Positions 10,707 through 20,365 are shown, counted from the first letter of the stretch. The stretch: 64,000 nt of DNA from Pseudomonas fragi (GCF_002269505.1 NZ_NQKQ01000013.1:62001-126000), one strand, 5' to 3'. Numbers and translations: made by a program. Notes: generated by a model from the letters alone, not told the origin.

Positions 10707-10902
10707 CGATGACTGTTCCTGAAAAGGACACCGGCGGCGCAAAAATTACGCCGGGGTTGGGGGCGTTACTTTAATCCATTGGAGGCCTTGCGGACTAATG
10801 GCGGTTGGGCTTTTTATGGAAAAAACTGAAATGCGCAGGGTTGTTGAGAATGCTGCTCATCTGCGTGGGGTATGGCGGATAAAAAAGAGGGGAATGTTGC
10901 AA

Positions 10903-11649
10903 TTACAGACCGTAGAACGTGCGGGCGTTCTGCCATAAGGCTCTGTGCGCGCCGTCCTCACCCAGGGCGTCCATCAGCAAGGTGATGTCGCTGGCCGCAA
11001 AAGGCCGTGGCGCCCGGGTTGAGGGCAGGTCTGTGCCAAACATCAGGGCATCGGGGTTGATGCCGTGAACCTGTTGCAGCACCGGCGCTACAGCGAAATC
11101 AACCCGGCCAAAGCCACAGGCCTTGATCCGTACACCGTGCTCTGCCAGGCGCAGCAGGCTGGGCAGGCCGTCGTGGCTCAGGCCCAAATGATCGATGCTC
11201 AGCGCCGGCAAGCGCCGTAACCGCTCTTCAAGCCCCGCCAGCTCCCGAGAGTCGATATACAACTCCGAATGCCAGCCCACTTGCTCATGCACGCGCATGG
11301 CCAGTGATTCGAGCTGGTCAAGTTGCTCGCAACCTCCGCGCTTGAGGTTAAAGCGCAGGGCCCGCACACCGTGGCTATGCAGGGTTGCCAGTTCGTCATC
11401 GGTGACGCTGGCCGGCAGCTGGGTCACCCCGACAAACCCCGGCCCCAGACGCTGCAAGGCATCAATCAGGTAGCTTTGGTCATAACCCTGGAAGGAGCCC
11501 GATACCACCGCGCCGCCGACGATACCCTGGGGTGTGGCCCGGGCCAGGTAATCATCGGCACTGAAAAACCCCGGCACATAGCCGTTGTTGGGAATCAGCG
11601 GGTAAGCGCTGTCGATGATATGGCAGTGGGCATCGAAGATCGGGCGCAT
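10903..11649 (-). CDS. Amidohydrolase-2 family protein
   Basis: 248 aa TIM-barrel amidohydrolase of the PDC-lactonase/ACMSD-like group. It begins MRPIFDAHCHIID, giving the HxH metal pair. Downstream it has SIDHLGLSHDG, a fit for the second His cluster, and MFGTDLPSTRAPR, where the Asp is the usual catalytic or metal residue. It stands alone, with no pathway neighbour to suggest a substrate; the family hydrolyses lactones, amides or dicarboxylates. Length is short but complete. A REP pair lies directly upstream. Confidence 0.82.
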   Translation of the reverse strand: MRPIFDAHCHIIDSAYPLIPNNGYVPGFFSADDYLARATPQGIVGGAVVSGSFQGYDQSYLIDALQRLGPGFVGVTQLPASVTDDELATLHSHGVRALRFNLKRGGCEQLDQLESLAMRVHEQVGWHSELYIDSRELAGLEERLRRLPALSIDHLGLSHDGLPSLLRLAEHGVRIKACGFGRVDFAVAPVLQQVHGINPDALMFGTDLPSTRAPRPFAASDITLLMDALGEDGAHRALWQNARTFYGL

Positions 11650-11679
11650 GGTGGTGAGCTCCAGTGGAAGTGCATGACT

Positions 11680-11764
11680 GTGGGAGCGAGCCTGCTCGCG
11701 ATGGTATCAGTGCGCCGGGCCAGACAGATCGCATTGCCTGCATCGCGAGCAGGCTCGCTCCCAC
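11680..11764. repeat. REP doublet (REPIN-like)
   Basis: Two inverted copies of the Pseudomonas REP core, 11680-11700 (gtgggagcgagcctgctcgcg) and 11743-11764, enclose about 42 bp. The outer ends are perfect inverted repeats. This is the classical REPIN arrangement mobilised by a RAYT transposase, which is not in this window. Confidence 0.9.
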
Positions 11765-11799
11765 AATGTGCCCTGCTAGATTCCCTTCCTCATGGAGGA

Positions 11800-12156
11800 T
11801 TAATTCAGCTCGCTGATATAGGTACCAGTGCCCTTGAGGATGTTCTGCAGGGTCAGTTCAACTTCAGCCAGGTCTGCGGCGGCGGTGCTGTGCAGGATTT
11901 CCAGATGGTCATCGCCCTTGAGCACATCAGTATCACCTGCGGCGATTTCGATCAGCAGGCGGGTAGGGCTCAGGGTGACTTTTACCCCGTCCAGGGTCGA
12001 AGGCTCGTCCTCAAGGGTGATTTCCAGCTCGTCTTCGTCCGGGTAGCGGGTCATCAGGAACATTTCGCCCGTATTGGTGTGGCAACACAGCATCGCCATG
12101 TTGTCTTCTTCGTCGTCGCACGGGTTGGCGAGCAGGTGGTCGGTGGTCATTTGCAT
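11800..12156 (-). CDS. Conserved hypothetical acidic protein
   Basis: 118 aa, strongly acidic, no signal or membrane segment. It starts MQMTTDHLLANP with AGGA seven bases upstream. It contains a CC pair (MAMLCCHTNTGE) and an alternating beta-like C-terminal half rich in Glu, Asp and Leu. I recognise it only as a conserved Pseudomonas protein of unknown function. It is divergent from gdhB and shares the 12157-12652 intergenic region with it, so co-regulation is possible but unproven. Confidence 0.75.
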   Translation of the reverse strand: MQMTTDHLLANPCDDEEDNMAMLCCHTNTGEMFLMTRYPDEDELEITLEDEPSTLDGVKVTLSPTRLLIEIAAGDTDVLKGDDHLEILHSTAAADLAEVELTLQNILKGTGTYISELN

Positions 12157-12351
12157 GGGTAATTCCTGGCGCTCTTGGCGCGGGTAGGTCGATCAGAGGC
12201 CAATTTTGCCAGCCTGAACCGATTTGTGCAGGTTTGAATGGAACATCAGGGCAAATGGTCAGTCATTTCTGATACTGACTTTGGAAACCAAGGCGCTTTT
12301 ATGAAGGTTTTTCGCTCCTCGATGCTAGGGTTGTTCATAGGTCACGCCTGC

Positions 12352-12390
12352 TGTTGCGTCCCGATGACCGAATATGTCGCCGCACCGTAA
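12352..12390. promoter_or_regulatory. Candidate ArgR site upstream of gdhB
   Basis: 12375-12390 reads TGTCGC-N8-AA, an exact fit to the Pseudomonas ArgR half-site as I remember it. A weaker copy, TGTTGC-N8-GA, starts at 12352 in the same orientation, giving a direct repeat with 23-bp period. P. aeruginosa gdhB is known to be arginine-inducible and ArgR-dependent, which fits. The site lies about 260 bp before the gdhB start. Confidence 0.6.
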
Positions 12391-12490
12391 GCAGGCCGTG
12401 CAGCTCACTCGTTAAGCTGCGCGGTGATTGTTATCTCTAAAGACACAGCCTGTTCAGCCGGCAGTCGTTTTTGTAGATAACCATCCTTGA

Positions 12491-12528
12491 AGGTGAATGT
12501 GACCCATGGGTCACGGCCAGCTTCACCT
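12491..12528. promoter_or_regulatory. Nested palindrome in the gdhB leader
   Basis: A perfect 16-bp palindrome, GTGACCCATGGGTCAC (12499-12514), is enclosed by a second pair of arms, aggtgaa (12491-12497) and ttcacct (12522-12528). AAGGTGAA occurs again near 12548. The spacing suits an operator or an RNA hairpin in the leader; the ligand is unknown. The rest of the 496-bp gap 12157-12652 shows nothing else I can name. Confidence 0.5.
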
Positions 12529-12652
12529 CCCTGTCATGCTGTGCGTTGAAGGTGAACTGCCCGAGTCAGACCTTGCACAGCATTGGCAGCTCCCCATGCG
12601 GGAATAACACGCGACGCTTCTCTCAATAACAAGCCCAAGCGGAGTACCACAG

Positions 12653-15600
12653 ATGGCGTTCTTCACCGCAGCCAGCAAAGCCGACTTCCAGCATCAACTG
12701 CAAGCGGCACTGGCGCAGCACATCAGTGAACAGGCACTGCCACAAGTGGCGCTGTTCGCTGAGCAATTCTTCGGCATCATTTCTCTGGATGAACTCACTC
12801 AACGGCGCATGTCCGATCTCGCTGGCTGCACGCTGTCAGCGTGGCGCCTGCTGGAGCGCTTCGATCCGGCCCAGCCGCAAGTGCGGGTGTTCAACCCCGA
12901 CTACGAACGCCACGGCTGGCAGTCCACCCACACCGCGGTTGAAGTGCTGCATCACGACCTGCCGTTTCTGGTGGACTCGGTACGCACCGAGCTGAACCGT
13001 CGCGGTTACAGCATTCACACCCTGCAAACCACGGTATTGAGCGTTCGTCGTGGCAGCAAGGGCGAGCTGCTGGAAATCCTGCCCAAGGGCACTACGGGCG
13101 AAGGTGTCTCGCAAGAGTCGCTGATGTACCTGGAGATCGATCGCTGCGCCCACGCCGCCGAATTGAACGTGCTGAGCAAGGAGCTGGAACAGGTTCTGGG
13201 TGAAGTGCGCATTGCCGTGGCTGACTTTGAGCCGATGAAGGCCAAGGTGCAGGAGTTGCTGGCCAGTGTCGACAACTGCCAGTACGCCGTCGACGCCGAC
13301 GAAAAAGCCGAAGTCAAAAGCTTCCTGGAATGGCTGGTGGGCAACCACTTTACCTTCCTGGGTTATGAAGAATTTGTGGTACGTGATGAAGCCGATGGCG
13401 GGCATATCGAATATGACGCCAATTCTTTCCTTGGCCTGACCAAGTTGCTGCGCGCCGGCCTCACCGCCGAAGACCTGCGCATCGAAGACTACGCCGTCAG
13501 CTACCTGCGCATGCCGACCCTGCTGTCGTTTGCCAAGGCCGCACACCCGAGCCGCGTGCATCGCCCGGCGTACCCGGACTATGTATCGATCCGCCAGATC
13601 GATGCCAGCGGCAAGGTCATCAAGGAATGCCGCTTCATGGGCCTGTACACCTCCTCGGTGTATGGCGAAAGCGTGCGCGTGATCCCTTATATCCGCCGCA
13701 AGGTCGCGGAGATCGAGCGTCGCTCGGGCTTCCAGGCCAAGGCTCACCTGGGCAAGGAACTGGCGCAGGTGGTAGAAGTGCTACCCCGTGACGATCTGTT
13801 CCAGACCCCGGTGGATGAGCTGTTCAGCACCGTGATGTCGATTGTGCAGATCCAGGAACGCAACAAGATTCGCGTGTTCCTGCGCAAAGACCCGTATGGC
13901 CGCTTCTGCTACTGCCTGGCTTATGTGCCGCGTGACATCTATTCCACCGAAGTGCGGCAGAAAATCCAGCAGGTACTGATGGAGCGCCTGCAGGCTTCGG
14001 ATTGCGAATTCTGGACCTTTTTCTCGGAATCGGTGCTGGCCCGTGTGCAGCTGATTTTGCGGGTTGACCCAAAAAATCGGATCGATATCGACCCGTTGCT
14101 GCTGGAAAAAGAAGTCATCCAGGCTTGCCGCAGCTGGCAGGACGACTACGCCAGCCTGGTGGTCGAGAGCTTCGGCGAGGCCAATGGCACCAAGGTGCTG
14201 GCCGACTTCCCGAAAGGCTTTCCGGCAGGTTACCGCGAGCGCTTTGCTGCGCACTCGGCCGTGGTCGACATGCAGCATTTGATGAGCCTGAGCGAAAAAA
14301 ACCCGCTGGTGATGAGCTTCTACCAGCCACTGGGGCAAAGCGCCGGCCAGGAACTGCATTGCAAGCTGTACCACGCCGACACGCCGCTGGCCCTGTCCGA
14401 CGTGCTGCCGATTCTGGAAAACCTCGGCCTGCGTGTGCTGGGCGAGTTCCCGTACCGTTTGCGTCACGCCAACGGTCGCGAGTTCTGGATTCATGATTTC
14501 GCCTTTACCGCTGGTGAAGGCTTGAACCTGGATATCCAGCAACTTAACGACACGCTGCAGGATGCGTTCGTGCATATCGTGCGCGGCGATGCCGAGAACG
14601 ACGCCTTCAACCGCCTGGTACTGACTGCCGGCCTGCCTTGGCGCGACGTGGCGTTGCTGCGTGCCTACGCGCGTTACCTAAAGCAGATTCGCCTGGGCTT
14701 TGACCTGGGTTATATCGCCAGCACCCTGAACAACCACACCGACATCGCCCGCGAGTTGACACGGTTGTTCAAGACCCGTTTCTATCTGGCGCGCAAGCTG
14801 ACGGCCGAAGATCTGGAAGACAAGCAAGTACGTCTGGAACAGGCGATTCTGACGGCACTGGACGATGTTCAGGTGCTCAATGAAGACCGTATCCTGCGTC
14901 GCTACCTGGATTTGATCAAAGCCACGCTGCGTACCAACTTCTACCAGCCGGATGCCAACGGTCACAACCGTTCGTATTTCAGCTTCAAGTTCAACCCGCA
15001 CCTGATCCCCGAGCTGCCAAAGCCGGTGCCGAAGTTTGAAATCTTCGTCTACTCGCCACGGGTTGAAGGCGTGCACTTGCGCTTCGGTAATGTGGCCCGC
15101 GGCGGTTTGCGCTGGTCTGACCGTGAAGAAGACTTCCGTACCGAAGTGCTGGGCCTGGTAAAAGCCCAGCAAGTGAAGAACTCGGTCATTGTGCCGGTGG
15201 GCGCCAAGGGCGGTTTCGTGCCGCGTCGTCTGCCATTGGGCGGCGGCCGTGACGAGATCCAGGCCGAGGCGATTGCCTGCTACCGGATCTTTATTTCCGG
15301 CTTGCTGGACATTACCGACAACCTGAAAGATGGCGCGCTGGTGCCGCCGTTGAACGTGGTTCGTCATGATGACGATGACCCGTACCTGGTCGTGGCTGCC
15401 GACAAGGGCACCGCAACCTTCTCCGATATTGCCAACGGCATTGCCATTGATTACGGCTTCTGGCTGGGTGATGCGTTCGCCTCGGGCGGCTCGGCCGGTT
15501 ATGACCATAAAAAAATGGGCATTACCGCCAAGGGCGCCTGGGTTGGCGTGCAGCGTCACTTCAAAGAGCGCGGTATCAACGTCCAGCAAGACAGCATCAG

Positions 15601-17509
15601 TGTGGTCGGCGTGGGTGACATGGCCGGCGACGTGTTCGGCAACGGTCTGCTGATGTCCGACAAGCTGCAACTGGTCGCGGCCTTCAACCACCTGCACATC
15701 TTTATCGACCCGAACCCGGAGCCGGCCAATAGCTTCGCCGAGCGTCAGCGCTTGTTCGACCTGCCGCGTTCGGCCTGGTCGGATTACGACACCGGCATCA
15801 TGTCGGCGGGCGGCGGGATCTTCTCGCGCAGCGCAAAAAGCATCGCTATCTCTGCCGAGATGAAAGAGCGCTTCGCGATTACTGCCGACAAGCTGACCCC
15901 GACAGAACTGCTCAATGCCTTGCTCAAGGCACCGGTGGACCTGTTGTGGAACGGCGGTATCGGTACTTACGTAAAAGCCAGCAGCGAAAGCCACGCCGAT
16001 GTCGGCGACAAGGCCAACGATGCGTTGCGCGTCAATGGCAACGAATTGCGCTGCAAGGTAGTGGGCGAGGGCGGCAACCTGGGCATGACCCAGCTGGGCC
16101 GTGTCGAGTTCAACCTCAACGGCGGCGGCTCCAACACCGACTTTATCGACAACGCCGGCGGCGTCGACTGCTCTGACCACGAAGTGAATATCAAGATCCT
16201 GCTCAATGAAGTGGTGCAGGCTGGCGATATGACCGAGAAGCAGCGCAACCAGCTGCTGGGCAGCATGACCGACGAGGTTGGCGGCCTGGTGCTGGGCAAC
16301 AACTACAAGCAAACCCAGGCCATTTCGCTGGCGGCACGCAAGGCTTATGAGCGAATTGCCGAATACAAGCGCCTGATGAACGATCTGGAGGCCCGTGGCA
16401 AGCTGGACCGTGCCATCGAGTTCCTGCCGTCTGAAGAGCAGCTCAACGAACGCGTAGCAGCGGGCCATGGCCTGACCCGTGCCGAGCTGTCGGTGTTGAT
16501 CTCTTATAGCAAGATCGATCTCAAGGAAGCATTGCTCAACTCCCAGGTGCCGGATGACGACTACCTGACCCGCGACATGGAAACCGCGTTCCCGCCGATG
16601 CTGGTCAGCAAGTTTGCTGAAGCCATGCGTCGCCATCGTCTGAAGCGTGAAATCGTCAGCACCCAGATTGCCAACGATCTGGTCAACCACATGGGCATCA
16701 CTTTTGTCGAACGCTTGAAAGAGTCGACCGGCATGAGTGCAGCCAACGTGGCTGGCGCATACGTGATCGTGCGTGACATTTTCCATCTTCCGCACTGGTT
16801 CCGTCAGATTGAAGCGCTGGACTACCAGGTACCGGCTGAAATCCAGCTGGCGCTGATGGATGAGCTAATGCGCCTGGGCCGTCGCGCTACGCGCTGGTTC
16901 CTGCGTAGCCGTCGTAACGAGCTGGATGCTGCGCGCGATGTGGCGCACTTCGGCCCGCATCTGGCGGCGTTGGGCCTCAAGCTTGACGAGTTGCTGGAAG
17001 GGCCGACCCGCGAAGGCTGGCAGACCCGCTACCAGGCTTACGTCGAGGCTGGCGTGCCGGAGTTGCTGGCGCGCATGGTGGCGGGTACCACGCACCTGTA
17101 TACCCTGTTGCCGATTATCGAAGCTTCGGATGTTACCGGGCAAAATGCTGCGGACGTGGCCAAGACGTACTTTGCCGTGGGCAGCGCGCTGGACCTGACC
17201 TGGTACTTGCAGCAGATCAGCAACCTGCCGGTGGAGAACAACTGGCAAGCCCTGGCCCGCGAAGCGTTCCGTGACGACATCGACTGGCAGCAGCGGGCAA
17301 TTACCATTTCGGTGCTGCAGATGACCGATGCGGGGGAAAGCATCGAGGCACGGCTGTCGCTGTGGCTTGAGCAGAACCACACCATGGTTGAGCGCTGGCG
17401 CGCGATGCTGGTGGACCTGCGTGCCGCCACCGGCAACGACTATGCTATGTACGCGGTGGCCAACCGCGAGCTGCTGGACCTGGCGTTGAGCGGTCAATCA
17501 GGGCTCTGA
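12653..17509 (+). CDS. gdhB: NAD-specific glutamate dehydrogenase, 180-kDa class
   Basis: 1618 aa, full length for the large NAD-GDH family. It oxidatively deaminates glutamate to 2-oxoglutarate and ammonium in arginine and glutamate catabolism. The first ~700 residues are the ACT-like regulatory region typical of this class. The catalytic core has RGGLRWSDREEDFRTEVLGL and the KGGF stretch near residue 851, and a Rossmann-type VGVGDMAGDVFGNG near 985. The C-terminal third is helical. A good ribosome site (ggag) precedes the ATG. It is monocistronic, with a strong terminator at 17528. The large open frames on the minus strand here are shadows. Confidence 0.98.
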   Translation: MAFFTAASKADFQHQLQAALAQHISEQALPQVALFAEQFFGIISLDELTQRRMSDLAGCTLSAWRLLERFDPAQPQVRVFNPDYERHGWQSTHTAVEVLHHDLPFLVDSVRTELNRRGYSIHTLQTTVLSVRRGSKGELLEILPKGTTGEGVSQESLMYLEIDRCAHAAELNVLSKELEQVLGEVRIAVADFEPMKAKVQELLASVDNCQYAVDADEKAEVKSFLEWLVGNHFTFLGYEEFVVRDEADGGHIEYDANSFLGLTKLLRAGLTAEDLRIEDYAVSYLRMPTLLSFAKAAHPSRVHRPAYPDYVSIRQIDASGKVIKECRFMGLYTSSVYGESVRVIPYIRRKVAEIERRSGFQAKAHLGKELAQVVEVLPRDDLFQTPVDELFSTVMSIVQIQERNKIRVFLRKDPYGRFCYCLAYVPRDIYSTEVRQKIQQVLMERLQASDCEFWTFFSESVLARVQLILRVDPKNRIDIDPLLLEKEVIQACRSWQDDYASLVVESFGEANGTKVLADFPKGFPAGYRERFAAHSAVVDMQHLMSLSEKNPLVMSFYQPLGQSAGQELHCKLYHADTPLALSDVLPILENLGLRVLGEFPYRLRHANGREFWIHDFAFTAGEGLNLDIQQLNDTLQDAFVHIVRGDAENDAFNRLVLTAGLPWRDVALLRAYARYLKQIRLGFDLGYIASTLNNHTDIARELTRLFKTRFYLARKLTAEDLEDKQVRLEQAILTALDDVQVLNEDRILRRYLDLIKATLRTNFYQPDANGHNRSYFSFKFNPHLIPELPKPVPKFEIFVYSPRVEGVHLRFGNVARGGLRWSDREEDFRTEVLGLVKAQQVKNSVIVPVGAKGGFVPRRLPLGGGRDEIQAEAIACYRIFISGLLDITDNLKDGALVPPLNVVRHDDDDPYLVVAADKGTATFSDIANGIAIDYGFWLGDAFASGGSAGYDHKKMGITAKGAWVGVQRHFKERGINVQQDSISVVGVGDMAGDVFGNGLLMSDKLQLVAAFNHLHIFIDPNPEPANSFAERQRLFDLPRSAWSDYDTGIMSAGGGIFSRSAKSIAISAEMKERFAITADKLTPTELLNALLKAPVDLLWNGGIGTYVKASSESHADVGDKANDALRVNGNELRCKVVGEGGNLGMTQLGRVEFNLNGGGSNTDFIDNAGGVDCSDHEVNIKILLNEVVQAGDMTEKQRNQLLGSMTDEVGGLVLGNNYKQTQAISLAARKAYERIAEYKRLMNDLEARGKLDRAIEFLPSEEQLNERVAAGHGLTRAELSVLISYSKIDLKEALLNSQVPDDDYLTRDMETAFPPMLVSKFAEAMRRHRLKREIVSTQIANDLVNHMGITFVERLKESTGMSAANVAGAYVIVRDIFHLPHWFRQIEALDYQVPAEIQLALMDELMRLGRRATRWFLRSRRNELDAARDVAHFGPHLAALGLKLDELLEGPTREGWQTRYQAYVEAGVPELLARMVAGTTHLYTLLPIIEASDVTGQNAADVAKTYFAVGSALDLTWYLQQISNLPVENNWQALAREAFRDDIDWQQRAITISVLQMTDAGESIEARLSLWLEQNHTMVERWRAMLVDLRAATGNDYAMYAVANRELLDLALSGQSGL

Positions 17510-17527
17510 CAGCCTGAGTTGCAAAAC

Positions 17528-17566
17528 AAAGCCCCGGCTCATGTGCAATGAGTCGGGGCTTTTTTG
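17528..17566. terminator. Rho-independent terminator of gdhB, probably bidirectional
   Basis: Stem aaagccccggctcat / atgagtcggggcttt with a 5-base loop, followed by a T-run on the plus strand and preceded by an A-rich stretch that would serve the convergent DUF4404 gene. Confidence 0.93.
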
Positions 17567-17586
17567 TTTCTGGGGGTTACCGGAAA

Positions 17587-17850
17587 TCAGATGCCGATAT
17601 TGCCCAAGGTTTGCACAATGCTGCGCAGGGTGACGGCGAGAGTGGGATGATCGACCTCAAAGCGCTCTACAGCGAGGTTGACGCTGTCGGCAAGGCTGGA
17701 ATCGTTGGTCGCTTTTTCGATGTCGATTTGAGCCTGGATTTGTGTGGCGAGCTGGTTCAAATGTTCACGCTCTTCCTGGGTGAGCGGCGGGTTCTGTTCC
17801 AGTTGCTCGCGCAAGGTATTGAGTTGTTCTTGCAGATCGCGGGCAGGCAT
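17587..17850 (-). CDS. DUF4404 family protein
   Basis: 87 aa, no signal. It begins MPARDLQEQLNTLREQLEQN, an amphipathic helix, followed by EEREHLNQLATQIQAQI and a C-terminal helix ending RSIVQTLGNIGI. This matches DUF4404, a small all-helical family of unknown function. The start at MPARD has AGGA eight bases upstream; the in-frame ATG three codons earlier abuts the ribosome site and is less likely. Its position next to mlaA and rssB is the same as I recall in P. aeruginosa. Confidence 0.85.
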   Translation of the reverse strand: MPARDLQEQLNTLREQLEQNPPLTQEEREHLNQLATQIQAQIDIEKATNDSSLADSVNLAVERFEVDHPTLAVTLRSIVQTLGNIGI

Positions 17851-18148
17851 AGCATTCATCCTTTATTGATAGGCTCTGGTGTAGACCTTCGAAGTGAGCA
17901 AAAGATCTGTCTCTAGATTAATCCACTCGCGGGCGAAGTGCATGATCTCTATCAAAATCCCCGGTGCGTGTTTTTTGTCGTGCGGGCGGGTGGATTTAAA
18001 AGAATCGGCAGCGGTGGGAACGTCTATCTTTTATACAAGTCTGTTTAGGCGATTGCTTGGGGGCTGCCTAAAAGACATTTGCCGTTATACTGGTGTTCTG
18101 ACTCAGGGCATAGCGCCCAAGTGTTGAGTAACTTCAGGGAGTTTTGCT

Positions 18149-18838
18149 ATGCGCTGGACTGTTCGTCTCGCTCCATTGTTTGTCTGTGCCGGTGTGGCCA
18201 TGATGCCTTTGGCGGCCAATGCCGCCACCGAAGATGACCCGTGGGAAGGGTTTAACCGGGTTGTGTTCAAATTCAACGACACCCTCGATACCTATGCCTT
18301 GAAACCGATAGCCCAGGGCTATCAGTTCATCACTCCGCAGTTTCTGGAGGATGGCATCCACAACATGTATCGAAACGTCGGTGACGTGCGCAACCTGGCC
18401 AACAACGTGCTGCAGGTCAAGCCACACGCTGCAGGCGTGGATACCGCCCGTTTGCTGATGAATACCATCGTCGGTGTTGGCGGCTTCTTTGATGTGGGCA
18501 CCAAGATGGGCCTGCAGCGCAACGACGAAGACTTTGGCCAGACCCTTGGTTACTGGGGCCTGAGCAGCGGTCCTTACCTTGTTTTGCCGCTGCTGGGGCC
18601 AAGTACGGTGCGAGACGCCCTTGGTATCTACCCGGACTCCTACGCCGAACCCTACCGTTACATGCATGACGTCTCGGCGCGCAACACCGTTGCCGGGATG
18701 AAAATCATCGATGCGCGGGCCAATCTGCTGTCGGCTGAAAAACTGATCACCGGTGACAAGTACATTTTCATTCGCAATGCGTATCTGCAAAGCCGTGAAT
18801 TCAAAGTCAAAGACGGGCAAGTTGTCGACGACTTCTGA
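18149..18838 (+). CDS. mlaA: MlaA (VacJ), outer-membrane lipid asymmetry protein
   Basis: 229 aa. MlaA removes mislocalised phospholipid from the outer leaflet of the outer membrane and passes it to the MlaC/MlaFEDB route. The family signature DPWEGFNRVVFKFND follows the signal peptide, with later GVGGFFDVG and FGQTLGYWGLSSGPYLVLPLLGPS. Strong ribosome site cagggag. The leader ends in AANA, a signal-peptidase-I site after residue 25. The only leader Cys (13) sits in LFVC, which is not a normal lipobox, so lipid anchoring is doubtful. It is monocistronic with its own terminator. Confidence 0.95.
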   Translation: MRWTVRLAPLFVCAGVAMMPLAANAATEDDPWEGFNRVVFKFNDTLDTYALKPIAQGYQFITPQFLEDGIHNMYRNVGDVRNLANNVLQVKPHAAGVDTARLLMNTIVGVGGFFDVGTKMGLQRNDEDFGQTLGYWGLSSGPYLVLPLLGPSTVRDALGIYPDSYAEPYRYMHDVSARNTVAGMKIIDARANLLSAEKLITGDKYIFIRNAYLQSREFKVKDGQVVDDF

Positions 18839-18856
18839 TTCGTTCGATACGCCCGG

Positions 18857-18883
18857 AAAAAACGGCCCCAGTGGCCGTTTTTT
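18857..18883 (+). terminator. Rho-independent terminator of mlaA
   Basis: Stem aacggcc / ggccgtt extended by A and T runs, directly after the mlaA stop. Confidence 0.92.
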
Positions 18884-19180
18884 GCATTGTTGCAGATGAG
18901 AAACACTCCGTTTAAGAAGGGGCGCAACCTAGGTTTTAGTTGCCGTAAACGTGGTTCTTATAACCCGCGGTAATTTAACGTGACGAACACCTCAAGCCGC
19001 CATCGGCCTGAGCTTGAAACCCCCCGCGGATGGGAGTACCGTCTGCGCCTTACACGGGCACCTTTGTAGGATCGAGCAACACAGTCGATTTGAATCAGGG
19101 ATGTTCACAAGCCATTTCAGTTGTTGATCCCGATGTTTGCGAGGGTCAACGACAACCTAATTCTGGCGCCGTTTGCCCAC
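18884..19180. other. Upstream region of rssB, no recognised element
   Basis: About 300 bases between the mlaA terminator and rssB. It presumably holds the rssBC promoter. I see no convincing -35/-10 pair, no REP and no strong palindrome. An open frame extends back to 19121, but it has no ribosome site. Confidence 0.6.
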
Positions 19181-20365
19181 ATGCAAAAAACCAGTGCCAC
19201 GCTGCTGATCATTGATGACGACGAAGTAGTACGCGCAAGTCTGGCGGCCTACCTGGAAGACAGCGGCTTCAGCGTCCTTCAAGCCAGTAATGGCTTGCAA
19301 GGTCTTCAGGTGTTCGAGCAAGAGCAGCCAGATCTGATCATCTGTGACCTGCGCATGCCGCAAATGAGTGGCCTGGAGCTGATACGCCAGGTCGCCCAGC
19401 GTTCGCTGCAAACGCCGGTGATCGTGATCTCGGGTGCCGGTGTGATGAGCGATGTGGTCGAGGCCCTGCGCCTGGGCGCTGCCGATTACCTGATCAAGCC
19501 GCTTGAAGACCTTGCCGTTCTTGAGCATTCGGTTCACCGGGCGCTGGATCGTGCACGCTTGCAGCTTGAGAATCAGCGTTATCGCGACAAGCTGGAGTCT
19601 GCCAACCGCGAGCTGGAGGCCAGCCTGCATTTGCTGCAGGAAGACCAGAATGCCGGTCGGCAGGTGCAGATGAACATGCTGCCGGTCAGTCCGTGGTCGA
19701 TTGACGAGTTCAAGTTTGCTCACCAGATTATTCCGTCCCTGTACCTGTCCGGCGATTTTGTCGACTATTTCCGGGTGGATGAGCGTCGGGTTGCGTTTTA
19801 TCTGGCTGACGTTTCCGGACACGGCGCGTCTTCAGCGTTTGTCACCGTTCTGCTCAAGTTCATGACCACGCGCCTGCTGTTCGAGTCCAGGCGCAATGGT
19901 ACCTTGCCGGAGTTCAAGCCTTCCGAAGTGCTTGGGCACATCAACCGCGGCCTGATCAACTGCAAGCTGGGCAAGCACGTAACCATGGTGGGCGGTGTGA
20001 TCAATGAAGAAACTGGAGAGCTGACCTACAGCATTGGCGGGCACTTGCCACTGCCGGTGCTCTACACTCCAGACAGTGTCCGTTATCTGGAAGGGCGGGG
20101 TTTGCCCGTTGGCCTGTTCAACGAAGCGACCTATGAAGACCAGGTTTTGAAATTACCTGAAGCCTTCAGCCTTACCCTGATGTCGGACGGCATCCTGGAT
20201 CTTTTGACCGAGCCGACGCTCAAAGAGAAGGAAGCTGCTTTACCGCAACTGGTTAAAGCAGCAGGCGGCAGCCTGGATGGTCTGCGCAAAGTGTTTGGAT
20301 TAGCTACGCTAGGGGAGATGCCGGATGATATCGCCTTGTTGGTGTTGAGCAGGAATCTTAAATGA
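19181..20365 (+). CDS. rssB: RssB, response regulator with PP2C-type phosphatase output
   Basis: 394 aa. Receiver domain 1-120 with acidic pocket IDDDE, phospho-acceptor Asp56 (ICDLRMP) and Lys106 (DYLIKP). A helical linker leads to a PP2C/SpoIIE-like domain with SGDFVDYF, DVSGHG, MSDGI and PDDIALL metal motifs. In Pseudomonas, RssB with RssC controls RpoS through partner switching rather than as an E. coli-style ClpXP adaptor. The start at MQKTSATLLI puts the receiver at the N-terminus; an upstream in-frame TTG adds 20 unconserved residues. It overlaps rssC by ATGA. Confidence 0.93.
   Translation: MQKTSATLLIIDDDEVVRASLAAYLEDSGFSVLQASNGLQGLQVFEQEQPDLIICDLRMPQMSGLELIRQVAQRSLQTPVIVISGAGVMSDVVEALRLGAADYLIKPLEDLAVLEHSVHRALDRARLQLENQRYRDKLESANRELEASLHLLQEDQNAGRQVQMNMLPVSPWSIDEFKFAHQIIPSLYLSGDFVDYFRVDERRVAFYLADVSGHGASSAFVTVLLKFMTTRLLFESRRNGTLPEFKPSEVLGHINRGLINCKLGKHVTMVGGVINEETGELTYSIGGHLPLPVLYTPDSVRYLEGRGLPVGLFNEATYEDQVLKLPEAFSLTLMSDGILDLLTEPTLKEKEAALPQLVKAAGGSLDGLRKVFGLATLGEMPDDIALLVLSRNLK

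Noticed and set aside
14678-16795. 705-aa minus-strand open frame
   Set aside because: Lies wholly inside gdhB, which has family-wide motifs; no motif in the shadow.
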